DNA of 64,000 nt, from NCBI GenBank assembly GCA_963281255.1, contig OY725488.1, positions 1,897,986-1,961,985 of the forward strand, written 5' to 3'. This document shows, in pieces, positions 22,832 through 34,539 of this stretch. Source of the stretch: Aphrocallistes beatrix (lineage: Eukaryota > Porifera > Hexactinellida > Sceptrulophora > Aphrocallistidae). A program made the translations under genes and the position numbers. Under the pieces are notes generated by a model. It was not told where the DNA came from. It made no database searches and worked only from the letters and a program-made list of their open reading frames with translations. Each line of letters opens with the position of its first letter. Position 1 is the stretch's first letter.

Positions 22832-23253
22832 CAGTCGAAATCGGGTTATTTTGTCCATTTGATTGCACTGCCAAAACGACAAAATAATCCGATAGACAAA
22901 ATAACCCAGTAGACAAAATAACCAGATAGACAAAATAACCCCGTAGACAAAATAACCCGATAGGCAAAATAAACTAATAGACAAAATAATCCGATAGACA
23001 AAATAACCCAATGGAACAAAAAAACCCGGTGTCAAAATAACCCGATTTCGACTGTAATATAAAATAAAGGACAAAATAAGCCAACAAATTATCAATTGTT
23101 TGCACCCCAGATAGACAAAATAATCCGATAAGACAAAAAAATCCGATTATTTTATAATTGAATTATGAATAAAACAATTTTTACACTGACTTGACGACAA
23201 AATAACCCAATGGGACAAAAAAACCCGGTGTAAAAATAACCCGATTTCGACTG
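22832..23253. mobile_element. nested pogo-like MITE, 422 bp, mostly minisatellite
   Basis: The ends are CAGTCGAAATCGGGTTATTT and its complement, with TA at 22830-22831 and 23254-23255. A second internal copy of the right end lies at 23041-23054. The interior holds a 17-bp tandem array. Frames in it (hydrophobic repeats with LFCLSGYFVY) are translation artefacts of the array. Confidence 0.85.
22876..23045. repeat. 17-bp minisatellite inside the MITE, about 9 units
   Basis: The unit GACAAAATAACCCGATA repeats about nine times with changes at the last four bases. It is evidently an expansion of the TIR sub-terminal motif TTATTTTGTC. Further units occur at 23108-23145 and 23195-23245. Confidence 0.85.
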
Positions 23254-23288
23254 TATTCATTAATTCGTGAATTAGTCAACTTAGATAT

Positions 23289-23309
23289 ACGTATATATAT
23301 ATATATATA

Positions 23310-23342
<33 letters not shown>
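23289..23342. repeat. (TA)n microsatellite
   Basis: Alternating TA over about 50 bp with a single break, directly before R1 copy C. Similar TA runs precede the other R1 copies. Confidence 0.9.
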
Positions 23343-23344
<2 letters not shown>

Positions 23345-23346
<2 letters not shown>

Positions 23347-23832
23347 ACGAATTGATTGAAGAAACTGCCAAGCACAGAGCTGATTTTTGGCATGTGGGAG
23401 TCTTTTGGCTATTGCTCCACTAAGTTCTGAGCTCAGGCGAAAATGTCGACTCATCATAGAATTATGACGTCAATGTCACCTTTTTATAATTAGAAATTTT
23501 AGTTTTTCGACTATTACTCAGCCATTTTATGTGATAGAAGGCTGTGATTATAATAGAATGTGTATATTAATATATCTCACATATGATACAACTATCATCA
23601 AAAAATGATGACTCATCACTCTGTTATGACGTCATCATTACGAATCAAGATTTTTAAAATTGATAAATTTGATAATTATTCGAGTGATATCGATTATAAC
23701 AGTAAGACAGACGTATTTAGAGATGTTTCCTCCCTATAATTAATCAATGTGACCCCAGACGACCGATGGGAGCCTCCGGCGGACACAAAGTGTCCGCCAG
23801 CCCCGCAGCGCAAACAAGCGATGCGTGCTTGT
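23345..23832 (+). repeat. R1 copy C
   Basis: A full-length body from TAACGAATTGATTGAAGAAA to the terminal GCTTGT, with a CGGACAC-aaa-GTGTCCG hairpin near the 3' end. No frame is conserved relative to the other copies. Confidence 0.88.
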
Positions 23833-24040
23833 ATATTCTAAAAATATATTGCTACAAAATTGGTAAACGATTGGATTTACTAATATTTGAATTAACTAAG
23901 TGCATTGTTGTTAAAAATATGCAAAATGTAATTTTCCAAAAATTAGGAATTTAAAAACTTGGGAAATAATGTTTTGGAATTCTACACTTATGAACTCCAT
24001 ACTTACTTAAAATATCTTTAGATATTGTAATTTCAAACCT

Positions 24041-24273
24041 AAGTTGACTAATTCATCGAAAGATGATGAAGAATTATGAATTATTCAATTAAAGAATCAT
24101 TCAAAATCTCAAACATTAGTGCAGATTCTATGCCCAAAAGTGGTTAAAAGGTTGCTCATGTCATACACTTTTAACATTGCTCAGTCCCTAAGCGAAATAT
24201 CAAATATTTTTTTCATTATTTTAGTTTCAAATTTTGAGTAATTGATTGTTAATTCATGAATTAGTCAACTTAG
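24041..24273. mobile_element. hAT-type MITE, 233 bp, perfect 8-bp TSD
   Basis: The termini CTAAGTTGACTAATTC and complement are flanked by identical TTTCAAAC at 24033-24040 and 24274-24281. It is a sister of the element at 22536. It lies 85 bp upstream of the splice acceptor of the exon at 24359. Confidence 0.9.
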
Positions 24274-24358
24274 TTTCAAACCAACATTATTGTTAGCTAT
24301 GCTATTTGATTTGATTATTTTAATTTATATCGTATTGATATTGTTCGATTTTTACTAG

Positions 24359-24469
24359 GAGATAGTGATCCAGGACCAGTGACTAATCTGACCTACAATT
24401 TTACGAGGAATGATGAATATCCTAAAGAATACCAACTATTATTAAAATGGAATATCCCAACGATAAATT
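24359..24469 (+). CDS. host-gene exon: start of a fibronectin type III domain
   Basis: This 111-bp exon lies between a pyrimidine-rich acceptor (TTCGATTTTTACTAG) and a strong donor GTAAGT at 24470. The first two bases finish a codon begun upstream. Then 36 codons read DSDPGPVTNLTYN..., ending LLLKWNIPTIN, with one base (T) left over. PGPVTNLT followed about 20 residues later by the Trp of LLLKWNIP is the A-to-B strand pattern of fibronectin type III domains. N-glycosylation sites NLT and NFT suggest an extracellular protein. The exon at 55420 continues the same domain in matching phase. The full gene (receptor, phosphatase or adhesion protein) cannot be named from this part. Confidence 0.78.
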
Positions 24470-24554
24470 GTAAGTTCTTTTCGGATATTTGGGAATTATG
24501 CATTTCAAATATATTGTGAAAATCGTTTTAGTAGGAATAAATCCTTACCATTAC

Positions 24555-25841
24555 AGTCTGTTTCATAATTATTTACAATTAGTATACCCAATGCAACTTG
24601 ATAACTCAAGTTGATATATACTCTTTCAAGTTTTATTTTTGCTTCAATGGCCCCTTAGTAACAATTAAATAGGATATGGTTTTATAGTTAATCTTTTTTC
24701 TTGAGCAGCAATCACAAGGTCGCACCGCTTATGCATATATTTTGTGAAGTTGCCAATGAATTCAGGATCAAAGGTTCCCCACTCTATATCGACATAGTTT
24801 TTGACATCTTCGATCGTCTTAGGAGCCCTGTTTAGAATCCTTTTCTTCAGAACAGCCCATAAATTCTCTATAGGATTCAAATCAGGGCTGCAGGATGGCC
24901 AATCTATGCATCTAATGGCGCGTTCCTCTTTGTATGATACAGAGAGCTTGGATTTATGAATACTCGAATTATCTTCCTAGAGTTTCCAATCGTCTGGATA
25001 GAGTAGGTCTGCTGTCTCTGTCAAACATTCATTTATCACATTACAATATGCGATAGAATTGAAATTCTCTCTAAAAATATGCACAGGAGTAGTTCTTCGA
25101 GTAGATATCCCTCCCCAAATATGGATCTTGGTTGAATGTCTCGGAACGTTGATGACGGGCTTTTGAGTACCCTTGGTCCACATCTGTACTTTCCCGCCAC
25201 AAAGCCAAATGGAGCACTCATCCGTAAAGAAGACCTTGTTCCAATTGATGAACTTGTGTTTCTTAGCCCATAAAACTCTCAATGCTTCATGGAAGGGAGT
25301 AATATTTTGTCCTTTGATAGCAGTTTTTTGGAATAGGACATCTCTTTGATGCATCTCCTCACCGTTGAATACGACACATCAACTCCTCGTGAAACCTTTA
25401 AACTACTCTGTATAGTCCGCAAAGAAATTCGAGGATTGTTTTTAATATTTAGAGAGAGTGAGATCCTGTCTCCTCTGTTGAGGCACCTTTTAGGCCCAGC
25501 TCCACCCCCTGTGCTCAATGCTTTCGCCCGCTGAAATTCGTTGTTTAACATGCCGTCTTCAGGGTGACACCGCACATAGAAGCAATGTCCTTCATTGGAA
25601 GTTTTGAGGTTTCAATGAGCTTAGCCACGTCTTCTCTACGTTGTTTCTACTTTATTCGCTGAAAATTAGTTGAATTACCTAACTAGCTTGTCAGAATTAA
25701 CTTCGAGACCAAAAAGAGAGAAAAAAGCCCGCCGGAAGTGAATAATTTTTTAAAAAAAAGTTGGGTATCAAGGAGTTGGAAAGGTGTCAATAGAAATCGT
25801 TAGAATGAGTGTATAGTTGAGAAAAATTGCATTGAAGTACT
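24555..25841 (-). mobile_element. Tc1-like element, decayed
   Basis: The left end CAGTCTGTTTCATAATTATT after TA (24553-24554) matches the TIR of the Tc1 chimera at 57394. I find no matching right end. A weakly similar inverted block (near 24590 and 25820-25840, CAATGCAA) marks the approximate right limit. It contains a transposase with one stop and one frameshift. Confidence 0.65.
24665..25575 (-). pseudogene. Tc1-like (DD34E-type) transposase pseudogene
   Basis: The N-terminal frame (25279-25575) holds the second helix-turn-helix of Tc1 transposases (NPRISLRTIQSSLKVSRG, STVRRCIKEM). A frameshift near 25290-25350 leads to the catalytic frame (24977-25354): FTDECSIWL with the first Asp, then IHIWGGIS. 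An in-frame TAG at 24977, where families usually have Gln, precedes EDNSSIHKSK with the second Asp. The same frame continues to SPDLNPIENLWAVLKKRI with the catalytic Glu. One stop and one frameshift inactivate an otherwise well-kept gene. Confidence 0.9.
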
Positions 25842-25879
25842 GCCTAACAGATTACATAGTAAATTATAGTATTATTATT

Positions 25880-26100
25880 CTTCGCATCTAATACAATTAT
25901 CACCAAAAAATGATGATTCATCACTCTGACGTCATTATTACGCATCAAAATTTTTCCAAATTCACAAATCTGGTTATTTTTGAGTAATATCGATTATAAA
26001 AGTAAGACAGCCGTATTTAGAGATGTTATCTACCTTATAATTAATCATTGTAACCTAGGCTGCTAAAGGGCGCCTCTAGCGGACACATAGTGTTCTCCAG
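25880..26100 (+). repeat. R1 copy I (3' half, diverged)
   Basis: Matches the R1 block AAAAAATGATGATTCATCACT through the GGCGCCTCTAGCGGACACA hairpin region. It lacks the last 35 bp. Positions 26101-26502 hold no gene. A lone transposon-like end, GTGGTCGATTACTTTTGTCC, lies at about 26295. Confidence 0.75.
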
Positions 26101-26502
26101 CCAAATACATTCAAATCAAGAATATGGACAGAAGCATAGCCAAGTCCGGGATTGAATTTCTAATCCTTAGCCTGTCCTCGGAACCTGAATAGTAGGCTCT
26201 CAAGATGATCGATTTGAAATGATTTGAAGTTATAGATAGCAATTTTTCATTTCACCTAGTCAAAATTTACTGTTTGTTTGGTGGATTTCGTAGTGGTCGA
26301 TTACTTTTGTCCTGGTAGTATATATGTACATACTTACATATTATTACAGTCCACTTCCGAAAACCGGGGCACATCCAGAAAAATAATGTCGTGTTCAATA
26401 CAAATTACTCGGAAACCGGAACGCTTGTTCGAAAACTGGCGAATTTGAATGATATTTTTCTTTGCAAAATTATGTTTTTACATGGCCTACTATGTATATA
26501 TA

Positions 26503-26980
26503 CACTGCCTGAACAAAAGTATTCGTACACCCCATAATTCCCCATACAAATAGTTATAATACTGATTTATTTAGCGAGTCAATGTATTTAATTGGTAAGA
26601 GATACGCTTAATTTAACTTCAAGTTCGAATTCTCCACATTCAAATTACCCACTTTATAAATTTTTAACTTAGTTACTCTTCTTCAAGATTAAGTATTTTC
26701 AGCATTTGCTTTCCTATTCCACATGTCGCGAGGGATTACCATTGTTTATGATGGCATTGGTGGTATGAGGTGGCGCAGTTTGGAAAGTTTTAACCTTGTG
26801 GGGGAGTGTAAACAAGTTGAAAGATTAATAAGTGAGTAATTCGAATATGGAGAATTCGAATTTGAAGTTAAATTAAGCGTATCTCTTACCATTTAAATAC
26901 CTTGACTCGCTAAATAAATCAATATTATAACTATTTGTATGGAGAAATATGGGTGTACGAATACTTTTGTTCAGGCAGTC
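26503..26980. mobile_element. Tc-like MITE with about 190-bp TIRs, 478 bp
   Basis: The left end CACTGCCTGAACAAAAGTAT and its complement at the right extend inward about 190 bp, with a shared GAGAATTCGAA block and TTAAGCGTATCTCTTACC. Both frames of the loop are closed. The sub-terminal GTATTCGTACACCC resembles the ends at 2082 and 27809. Confidence 0.82.
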
Positions 26981-26984
26981 ACAG

Positions 26985-27400
26985 TAACTTCCGAACTATT
27001 ACATGAACTGCCTTAAATCATTAACCACGCACAATAGAGCTTCGAAATGTATTACCAGCATATATGAATATTGTGTCACAGTACCCATATCCATTGTTAA
27101 AATTTAGATTATTCATCATATGATTCCGCAAGAGGTTATATTTTGACAAATTTAGTGATTTTCATAGCAGTTTAAGGGCACTACTTAGTATTTTATTATC
27201 GTTTTTTTCGCATAGAAGTGAGCCGTGAACGGGATAAAGCTAAACATTCAAATTTAATTTAGTTCATTGCCAAAATATTACTTTATATTTGACGTTCAAA
27301 TTTAATTCTATTTGAAAGCCATGTACTATTTCTTATTAAGCGAAAATATAATTTATATGTCTAAATTCAATGGTTTACGATAAAAAAATATGATATTCAA
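26985..27400. repeat. repeat R6 copy
   Basis: Shares long stretches with 56085-56560 (AGTACCCATATCC.TTGTTAAA, CAGTTTAAGGGCACT, AAATTCAATGGTTTACGA). There is no coding potential. A shorter copy lies at 2168. Confidence 0.7.
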
Positions 27401-27458
27401 ATCTGCACCCCTGAAAACCCCATGTCAACCGTTGAAAGCAAGTTTATATCATATTTTT

Positions 27459-27624
27459 TAGGGGTGTACCGGATATCCGGTTCTAATCCGGTATCCGGCT
27501 ATATCCGGCCGGAACCGGATATGAACCACTATCCGGCCGGATTGTGGTTCCAATTGTGATCGTGTATGAATTAAACATTAACTACAAAAGGGATAGAAAC
27601 AGAAGCAATTTATTAATTCGAAAT
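27459..27624 (+). mobile_element. hAT-type MITE, left half only
   Basis: Begins TAGGGGTGTACCGGATATCC and matches the first part of the complete MITE at 34708 (AACTACAAAAGGGATAGAAA). It stops where R1 copy J begins. Confidence 0.8.
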
Positions 27625-28320
27625 CGACAAATTTGTCAATTTTAAAAATTTTGAAGCGTATTGATGACGTCATAACAAAGTGATGAGTCTTCATTTTTTG
27701 ATGTTAGTCAGCCTTCTATTGCTTAAAATGGCTGAGTTATGGTCCAAATTGTTGTGCCTGGTAGTTTTTTCATTCAATTCGTTACAGATATATATTTATA
27801 TATATATAGTACCGGGACAAAAGTATTCGACCACCACAGAAACCGCCATACAAATAGTATTAAATGGGTCTATTCATAAAGAAATATATACTCAAACTGT
27901 AAGGAATACTTTTTTATTTCAAATTCGTAAATTACACATTTTAATTACTCATAATTGATAGCCTCAGCTTAATTACTAACTCCCAAGTTAATAAATATCA
28001 ACATTTGATACTTGATGCTGCTTGTTCCAAGTCACAGCCTTTATATATGATGGCGTTTAGTGACACAAAGTGGCAGAGGTTAATAATATTCTACATAAGA
28101 ATAAGTAATTGCTGAAACTCTCAATTATGGGTAATTAAAATGTGCAGATTACGTTTTGAACTTAAAAATAGAGTATTTTCTACTGTTTAAGGACATGTTC
28201 CTTTTTTAACAGATCTAATTTAATACTATTTGTAAGTTTTCGTGGTGGTCAAATACTTTTGTCCGGGTAGTGTATATATATACACACAAACATTAATCGA
28301 GTTTTAATAGTAAGGATAGA
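27625..28320 (-). repeat. R1 copy J, split by a MITE
   Basis: The R1 body is at 27625-27790 (reverse) and its leader (ATTAATCGAGTTTTAATAGT) at 28290-28318. Between them the TA-rich run was the target of the element at 27809. Positions 28321-28515 resemble another R1-like 5' region (GACAAACAAACAAAAC, CCTAGCATTTTAATATATAA). Confidence 0.75.
27809..28272. mobile_element. Tc-like MITE, 464 bp
   Basis: The ends GTACCGGGACAAAAGTATTC and the complement of CACTACCCGGACAAAAGTAT extend about 60 bp and are flanked by TA. The centre is AT-rich and non-coding. Confidence 0.82.
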
Positions 28321-28619
28321 AAAAGTGTGAAAAATTGTTTTCCATTTTTTTTAGGTGTGAAAATTTCGCTTAGATCTTAGAACTTAATCGTAGTCATATC
28401 ACTTAACACCTACATGCCAATTTTCACATCTCTGACTTCCAATTCTTCAATCTATTCGGACAAACAAACAAAACAAAAAAACAAAAATCCTAGCATTTTA
28501 ATATATAAGATATTCCATTCGTGTATGCTTAATGTATTAAGAGTTATTACACAGTATTTATGGATGTGGGCACCACAATGAGTTAGAGTCAAAGTACAAT
28601 TTCTACTGTCATCAATGTA

Positions 28620-29142
28620 ACAAGCGCGCTTCGCTTGCTTGCGCTGCGCGGCTGGCGGACACTTTGTGTCCGCCGGAGGCTCCCTTCGGTCGCCTGGGGT
28701 TACATTGGTAAATTATAAGGGAGATAACATCTCTAAATACGTCTGTCCTACTGCTATAATCGATATCGCACGAAAAATTACCAAATTTGTCAATTTTAAA
28801 AATTTTGATGAGTAATGATGACGTCATAACAAAGTGATGAGTCATCATTTTTTGAAAATTTCAGCCTTCTATCTCCCATAATGGCTGAGTTATGCTCGAA
28901 TAACTGTGTTGCTTAACTTTTAAAAATGTGACAATGACGTCATAATTCCATGATTAGTCGACATTTTGCTCTGAGCTCAGAACTTACTGGAGCCATAGCC
29001 AAAAGACTCCCGCATGCCAAAAATCAGCTTTCTGCGCCCGGCAGTTTCTTCAATCAATTCGTTACAGATATATATATATATATACGTATATACGTATATA
29101 TACATAAACAAACAAACAATAATCGAGTTTTAATAGTAAGGG
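28620..29142 (-). repeat. R1 copy E, nearly complete
   Basis: The best preserved reverse copy. It has the terminal ACAAGCGCGCTTCGCTTGC, the GGACACtttGTGTCC hairpin, the TGACGTCAT blocks, TCAATCAATTCGTTA at 29065, then a TA run and the leader ATAATCGAGTTTTAATAG. Confidence 0.9.
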
Positions 29143-29609
29143 TATCTATGTATGACAGACAAGGACGGATCAACAGGTTCAGCGGGTATGTGCTGACCTT
29201 TTTTGGAGTGGTCTTACTAAAGCATAATGATTGAGAGTGATAGTTTTCACGGGCCCAAGATTATTTCTCCTTAAAATCCTTTGTTTTACATCTAATTACT
29301 CCAAAACTGGGCCCGAGGTGCTCCCGTTTTCGGAATTGGACTGTAATTGAATTGAATTATACTATTAGCTGTAATGAACACATACTTCTAAGAAAACACT
29401 TCTAATAATAATAATATAATATAGAAAGCGTTGGACTCGCCAGTCACTGTCCCATTCGCTCAATGACTTCTCCAGCTGTGTCAATACCAAAGAAATTCCT
29501 CTGTCTAAGCGTAAATCTTCTTTAATCCTCGGAAATAAGCACTTGAGATCAGGTATAGGAAAGGTGACGCTCGAAATCGTCAACATCATTGTTCACACTT
29601 GATCCACTT

Positions 29610-29830
29610 TGTTTAGGGAGTCTGAATAAGTAATCGACTGTCGTATTCACCTTTTATATTTTGAACTTCGTATTTATTCGCCTCTATCCATCTCGAAAAC
29701 TTGTGTATCGGGTCTTTTCTACATCGAAGCCAGTGGAGTGGGTTATGGTCAGTCAAGGATATGACCGTGCTGCTATCTTTGATATCCTGGAATAATCTAA
29801 CAACAAACTTTTCCTTCTATTTGCTTTCAA
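29610..29830 (-). pseudogene. Ty3/gypsy-type RNase H fragment
   Basis: The minus strand gives a frame with VISLTDHNPLHWL, KDPIHKFSRWI, then YEVQNIKGEYDSRL. This is the RNase H tail of gypsy-class polyproteins, where TDH(K/N)PL is followed by RW and a 'I.Y..G..N..AD' block, here decayed. No reverse transcriptase, integrase or LTR was found nearby. The open frame at 29365-29589 is unidentified. Confidence 0.7.
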
Positions 29831-30089
29831 AATGTAGACTTCGACTGATCGTTTGGTTCACTAGATCTTCTTCTTTTGAATCATATGAAAGGCGACGCCG
29901 CTTGGTGGAAGACTGGCTGGAGTTGTATTGCTTCCTGATGCACAACCACCACACACAAGGATCAACCTTTTCGATAAAAGATTCCTCGAACATGTGTTGA
30001 GGAAAAGTCTCTGCTTGAAATGCACATAGGTCGCTAGATACTTCCTGCCACCTCCTCGTGACTTATTGATGAGCAGATCTTAAGTGTTC

Positions 30090-30240
30090 ATCACCGAGAC
30101 CCCTTCCTCGAAATTTTAGCACGTTTTATAACCAGTTTTAACCACTAAATAGGGTTTAACCCGGAATTAACCCAGTTTAACCCGCTAAATGGGGTTTAAA
30201 CAATGGTTTAAACCGGGGGGTGGGTTAAACTAGCCAACCC
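30090..30240. repeat. GGTTTAAACC-rich transposon end
   Basis: A dense run of GGTTTAAC / TTTAACCC words ends at the right with the complement of CAGGGTTGGCTAGTTTAACC, which looks like a hAT-type terminus. Only one side is seen. Confidence 0.45.
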
Positions 30241-33200
30241 TGTTAGTAATAGTCCAGGAATAATCCAGATAAACCCAAAAAATAATTCCGAACAAGACCA
30301 AAATATCAGTGAAGTTTTTCAAAAGCATTCTTGAAAACATATCAAAAGTCTAAGAAATTCCAAGTTTCGAATGACAAATTTTTGACCCCGATGTCCTAGA
30401 ATCCGATTATTGACACAATTTTCTTTGGAATTGTTTAGAATTGGTGATATTAACTAATTTGAGATATTCTATACTAATAAATGTCAAGATTGACTCGATA
30501 TATACATTGAAGAAAATATTTTCCAAATCGGACAATCCGTTCAAAAGTAATGACCAAATGATTACGCAGTACGGACAAATTCCCCATTTAGCGGTTCGCT
30601 GAAATACCATAACTTTGAAACTTTATTTGTTAGAGTTTAGCTTGATTAAAAACTGCAAAAATAGCAGTTTCCTATACCTTGATAATACCTATATTTAGAG
30701 CAAAAATCAAAAGCAGATAATCACCTAAATAACGGGGAACCTTATCGCCATTTCTCAAAAAATCAAAAATAGACGTCTTATGTTCGAAAATGTACTGTGG
30801 CGTTTTATTATTGATGTTTATGCACATTATTATATTTTAAAGATTAATATCCATACTTTTTGTTGAATATACCTTGCCATTTTCATTCAATATTAATCGG
30901 AATAGTTCACTATACTTTCTAAACTGCAGACTATGCTGCTCGTAACGTCATTCTACGTATATTACAACCATAGTCAGGTCAATATGATGCATGACCCCCA
31001 AGAAATTGCAAGAAAGTGTTTTATTGCATTTTTCCGTTGTATCATGTCTTAGGAGTAACATACTAAAAGTTTACCGAAATCGGAGTATCAGAAAGTGATT
31101 TGCCACGACCCCGTCGTTGACCACGGACTATAGAAATCGGCGGTTTTGAAAACTGAGTTTAACCTTTCAAATGATTGCAAATCAGTTTTTATGTCATATT
31201 CGTGCTCAGCATCTAATTTCCGGCAATTTGATATATATATTGACTATATTTTGAGCAAAGAAATTTGGGCCTTCCCTAGCAACAGCCTGGAATGTAAATT
31301 TCCGATCTCCAAATTTGGTGTAAACCATATCGAGTGACCCCTTGTTTTTCTCGGCTATGCTTGCTGAGATGAATTTCTTAATATAAATAGTCTAAACGTT
31401 AATTTTAAATATTTTGGTTTGCAACTGGTGGTATTCATGTATTTTTAGCATATATTGATTGATATATTCACATTTCAATACCATCTTCGGTTTCATCAAC
31501 CGATGCAATTCCTTCTTTCATATAGCCAATGTTGTTATCTTGGCATCGTCCGCATGCTTGAGAACAGTTGAGTCCTTGTTTTCTGCAGCTACATCTCAGA
31601 CTTCTATAGCCTGTGGAACAGTTCCAGTGGATCATTTTCAGGAGTGCAGGGTGACCTCCATACCATCAGCCATGCTCATCCACATCTTCATCTGGAAATA
31701 GCACCTCAGAAAGTGAAATTTCCTGGCGGAGACTGTAGTAATAAGGAGGATTCCCTTTCTAATCAAGCCAACAAACAGCCCCTCATCCGTCTCATTTCTG
31801 AACGTATGAGAGAAATGTTGCTGCAATACACTCCTAACAACAATGCAAATAAGATATACGTACTTCCGCTCGGATAAAGGGAAACCAACCGTAGTGTATG
31901 ACATCAAGGTGGTAAAGCAGGTGCCTGCGGAAGAAATCTGCCACAGCTTGCTTTTTCTGCATGCATTCACCGGGTGTGACACCACTTCCAGCATTTTCGT
32001 GCTCGGAAAGAAGTCTGCTCTGTACAAGTTCAAAGAGGATTCCATCTTAAAAACCTATGCTTGGGTGTTTTCTGCACCAAAGCGAGACCCAGTTGTGATA
32101 GAAAGCACTGGTTATAAAGTCATGATCGCGTTGTTCAATGCAAAACCTGGGGACAGTCTTCGCGACTTGAGATACACTATCCTCTGCAAGAAAGTAAGTG
32201 CAGCCAAAAGCTTCGCTACACCCGAAAGACTGTCACCTACAGCCTCTTTTCACTCTCTGAGTTGCTATTTCCAGGGGATGATGTGGATGAGCACGGCTGA
32301 TGGTATGGAGGTCACCGAATGGGGATGGAACTGCCAAGATAACAACCTAATCCCAGTCATGTTGGACAGTAACCCTGCACCCGAAGCACTCCTGAAAATG
32401 ATCCACTGGAACTGTTCCACAGGCTATAATAGTCTCAGATATAGCCACAGAAAACAAGGGCTCAACTGTTCTCAAGCATGCGGGCGATGCCAATATAACA
32501 ACATTGGCAATATGAAAGAAGGAATTGCATCGGATGATGAAACCGAAGAAGAAATTGAAATGTGAGCATATCAATCCATCTATTTATCCATTATGCCACC
32601 TAGATTTTCCATTCTTATGTTTCATAGGAATTAAAGGGACAAAATAAAAATTTATGCGTATGTTTACTGTTAAAAATATATGAATACCACCAGTCGCAAA
32701 CCATAATATTTAAAACTAACGTTTGTACTATTTATATTAAGAAATTCGTACTCAGCAAGCATAGCCGAGAAAAACAAGGGGTCACTCGATATGGTTCACA
32801 CCAAATTTGGAGATCGGAATTTTTACATTCCAGGCTGTTGCTAGGGAGGGCCCAAAATCTTTTGCTCAAAATATAGTCAATATATATATCAAATTGCCGG
32901 AAATTTGATGCTGAGCACGAATATGACAATAAAAACTGATTTGCAATCATTTGAAAGGTTAAACTCAGTTTTCAAAACCGGCGATTTCTATAGTCCGGGG
33001 TCAACGACGGGGTCGTGGCAAATCACTTTCCGATATTCCGATTTCGGTAAACTTTTAGTATGTTACTCCTAAGACATGATACAACGGAAAAATGCAATAA
33101 AACAATTTCTTGCAATTTTTTTTGGTTGGGACTATTTGCTTCCTATTTTGACCTGACTACCAGAGATATAACTTTTTACATCTTGGTGTTGAATTATTCC

Positions 33201-33790
33201 ATGCGGCTTTGTTTGCATCATACGAGTATATGACGACTTTACGTTGAGTGTAAAGTTATATGTTGATAATTTTAATTTGTTCACGCATCCTAATGGATAA
33301 GCTATAGTGCATGATATCGTAATATCAAAGGAAGATGGGGGAATGGATAAATCTAATGGAACAAGGGGAAATCCTACCTACATTTCTCAACCATATATCC
33401 ATATCTTCAATCAAATTATCATATCAAAATTTGTAACATCACTCTAGGGGTCCGAATAAACGGACCCCTGCTATTTACTCTCATAATTTAATTGAAAATA
33501 TTTTCTTCTATGTATATATCGGGTTCTTCTTGACATTTTATTTGCATATAATATCTCTAATTAGTTAATATCACCAATTCTAAACCATTCCAAAGAGAAT
33601 AATATCTAGAATCGGATTTTCGGACATCGGAGGAAAAAAATTTGTCTTCCGAAACTTGGACTTTCTTGTACTTTTGATATGTTTTCAAGGATGCTTTTGA
33701 CTAACTTCACTTATATTTTGTTCTTGTTCGGAATTTCTATGGATTTTAATGTATTTTTCGATTGATTCTGGACTATAAGCAGAAATCAGT
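30240..33790. repeat. palindrome P2, arms about 1.4-1.5 kb, carrying a gene
   Basis: Left arm about 30240-31690, right arm about 32275-33790 in inverse orientation. Matching pairs include AATTGTTTAGAATTGGTGATA with its complement at 33570-33590, the GATTTGCCACGACCCCGTCG block (31100) with 33008-33025, and the shared core ATATCGAGTGACCCCTTGTT at 31329 with its complement near 32775. The arms continue into the 3' end of a protein gene, present in both orientations (32347-32565 plus, 31480-31690 minus). The central 31690-32275 is single-copy and holds the rest of the gene. Confidence 0.85.
31644..32565 (+). pseudogene. GCDTTS / Cys-rich-tail family protein (arthropod multi-copy family), internally deleted
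   Basis: The long frame 31843-32565 (240 aa) reads YFRSDKGKPTVVYDIKVVKQ, LLFLHAFTGCDTTSSIFVLG, LRDLRYTILCKKV, then WGWNCQDNNLIPVMLDSNPA. A Cys-rich tail (WNCSTGYNSLRYSHRKQGLN, CSQACGRCQY) and an acidic end DDETEEEIEM follow. I know this arrangement from a multi-copy family of uncharacterised proteins common in arthropods and cnidarians; its function is unknown. Relatives have an Asp-rich, PIN-like segment before YFRSDKG. Here a different frame (31644-31850, FPGGDCSNKEDSL, ANKQPLIRLISERM) joins almost directly, so that segment is deleted. Some tail Cys are lost (CNC to WNC, CSC to YSH). Probably a dead copy carried by the palindrome. Confidence 0.78.
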
Positions 33791-33929
33791 ATTTGTGATG
33801 GGTAATGAAGGATATTTGATGGGTTGTGACGGATCAGTTATGATTATAAGCATTAACATTTTGCATGACATGGGATCACATTAACTGCTATTTAGACCCT
33901 CTCCACTCTCAGATAATGAATTAGTCTGG

Positions 33930-34184
33930 TCAAAATAGGAAACATATTGTCCTAACCACAAAATAATTGCAAGAATTGTTTTATTACATTTTCCGTAGTA
34001 TCATGTCTTAAAAGTGACATATTAAAGGTTTCCCGAAATCGGACTATCAGAAAGTGATTTGGCACGACTCCGTCGTTGATCCCGGACAATAAGGTTTTAA
34101 AAACAGATATATACTTTCAAATGATTGCAGATCATTTTTATTGTCATATTCGTGCTTAGCATCAAATCTCCGGCAATTTGATAT
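33930..34184 (+). repeat. second copy of the P2 left arm, cut by Tigger
   Basis: Same orientation and sequence as 30980-31240 (TATCATGTCTTAAAAGTGAC, GATTTGGCACGACTCCGTCG, TTTCAAATGATTGCAGATCA). It stops at GGCAATTTGATATA, the TA target of the Tigger element. The gene fragment at 37321 is the other side of this copy. Confidence 0.8.
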
Positions 34185-34539
34185 ACAGGTATCCCTCGCC
34201 GTTCGCGGGGGTTACTTTCCTGAGAATTGTCCCGGATGGCAAAATCGTCAGTTCAATGAAAATAGTGGGGTTACGTTCCTAGATTATGAAAACGACGCTA
34301 GATACAGTTTGCTAAATACGTTATTGATTTAATAGTTGAGCTGCTGTAATACTGATACAAACACTGATACAAGTGAAATGGTAGTAATAAATGAAAGATA
34401 TAGATCCCCTAGTTGCAAACCTGGGACCATACCTAAATAATAAAGTCTAGCCTTTAGTACTTGTACTAAACCTAAAGGGTAAAATCTAGTCTCCTAAAAG
34501 AAGAAGAGACACTTATGGGTGAAGAAGAGGGAGATTCAG

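Larger units (their letters stand above)
22536..23284. mobile_element. MITE with CTAAGTTGACTAATTC termini, carrying a nested MITE
   Basis: The ends are CTAAGTTGACTAATTC and its complement. The flanks ATATATAT and ATATACGT agree at 6 of 8. It is rich in AATTATGAATTATTCGAATT palindromic words. A 233-bp sister copy sits at 24041-24273 with a perfect 8-bp duplication, so this is probably a hAT-type MITE family. It is interrupted by the element at 22832-23253. Confidence 0.8.

Noticed and set aside
22719..23095. Hydrophobic repeat ORFs looking like membrane proteins
   Set aside because: They arise from a 17-bp minisatellite inside a MITE.
31459..31701. Plus-strand frame at the left of P2 as a gene
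   Set aside because: It is the antisense of the duplicated 3' end of the GCDTTS gene in the palindrome arm.
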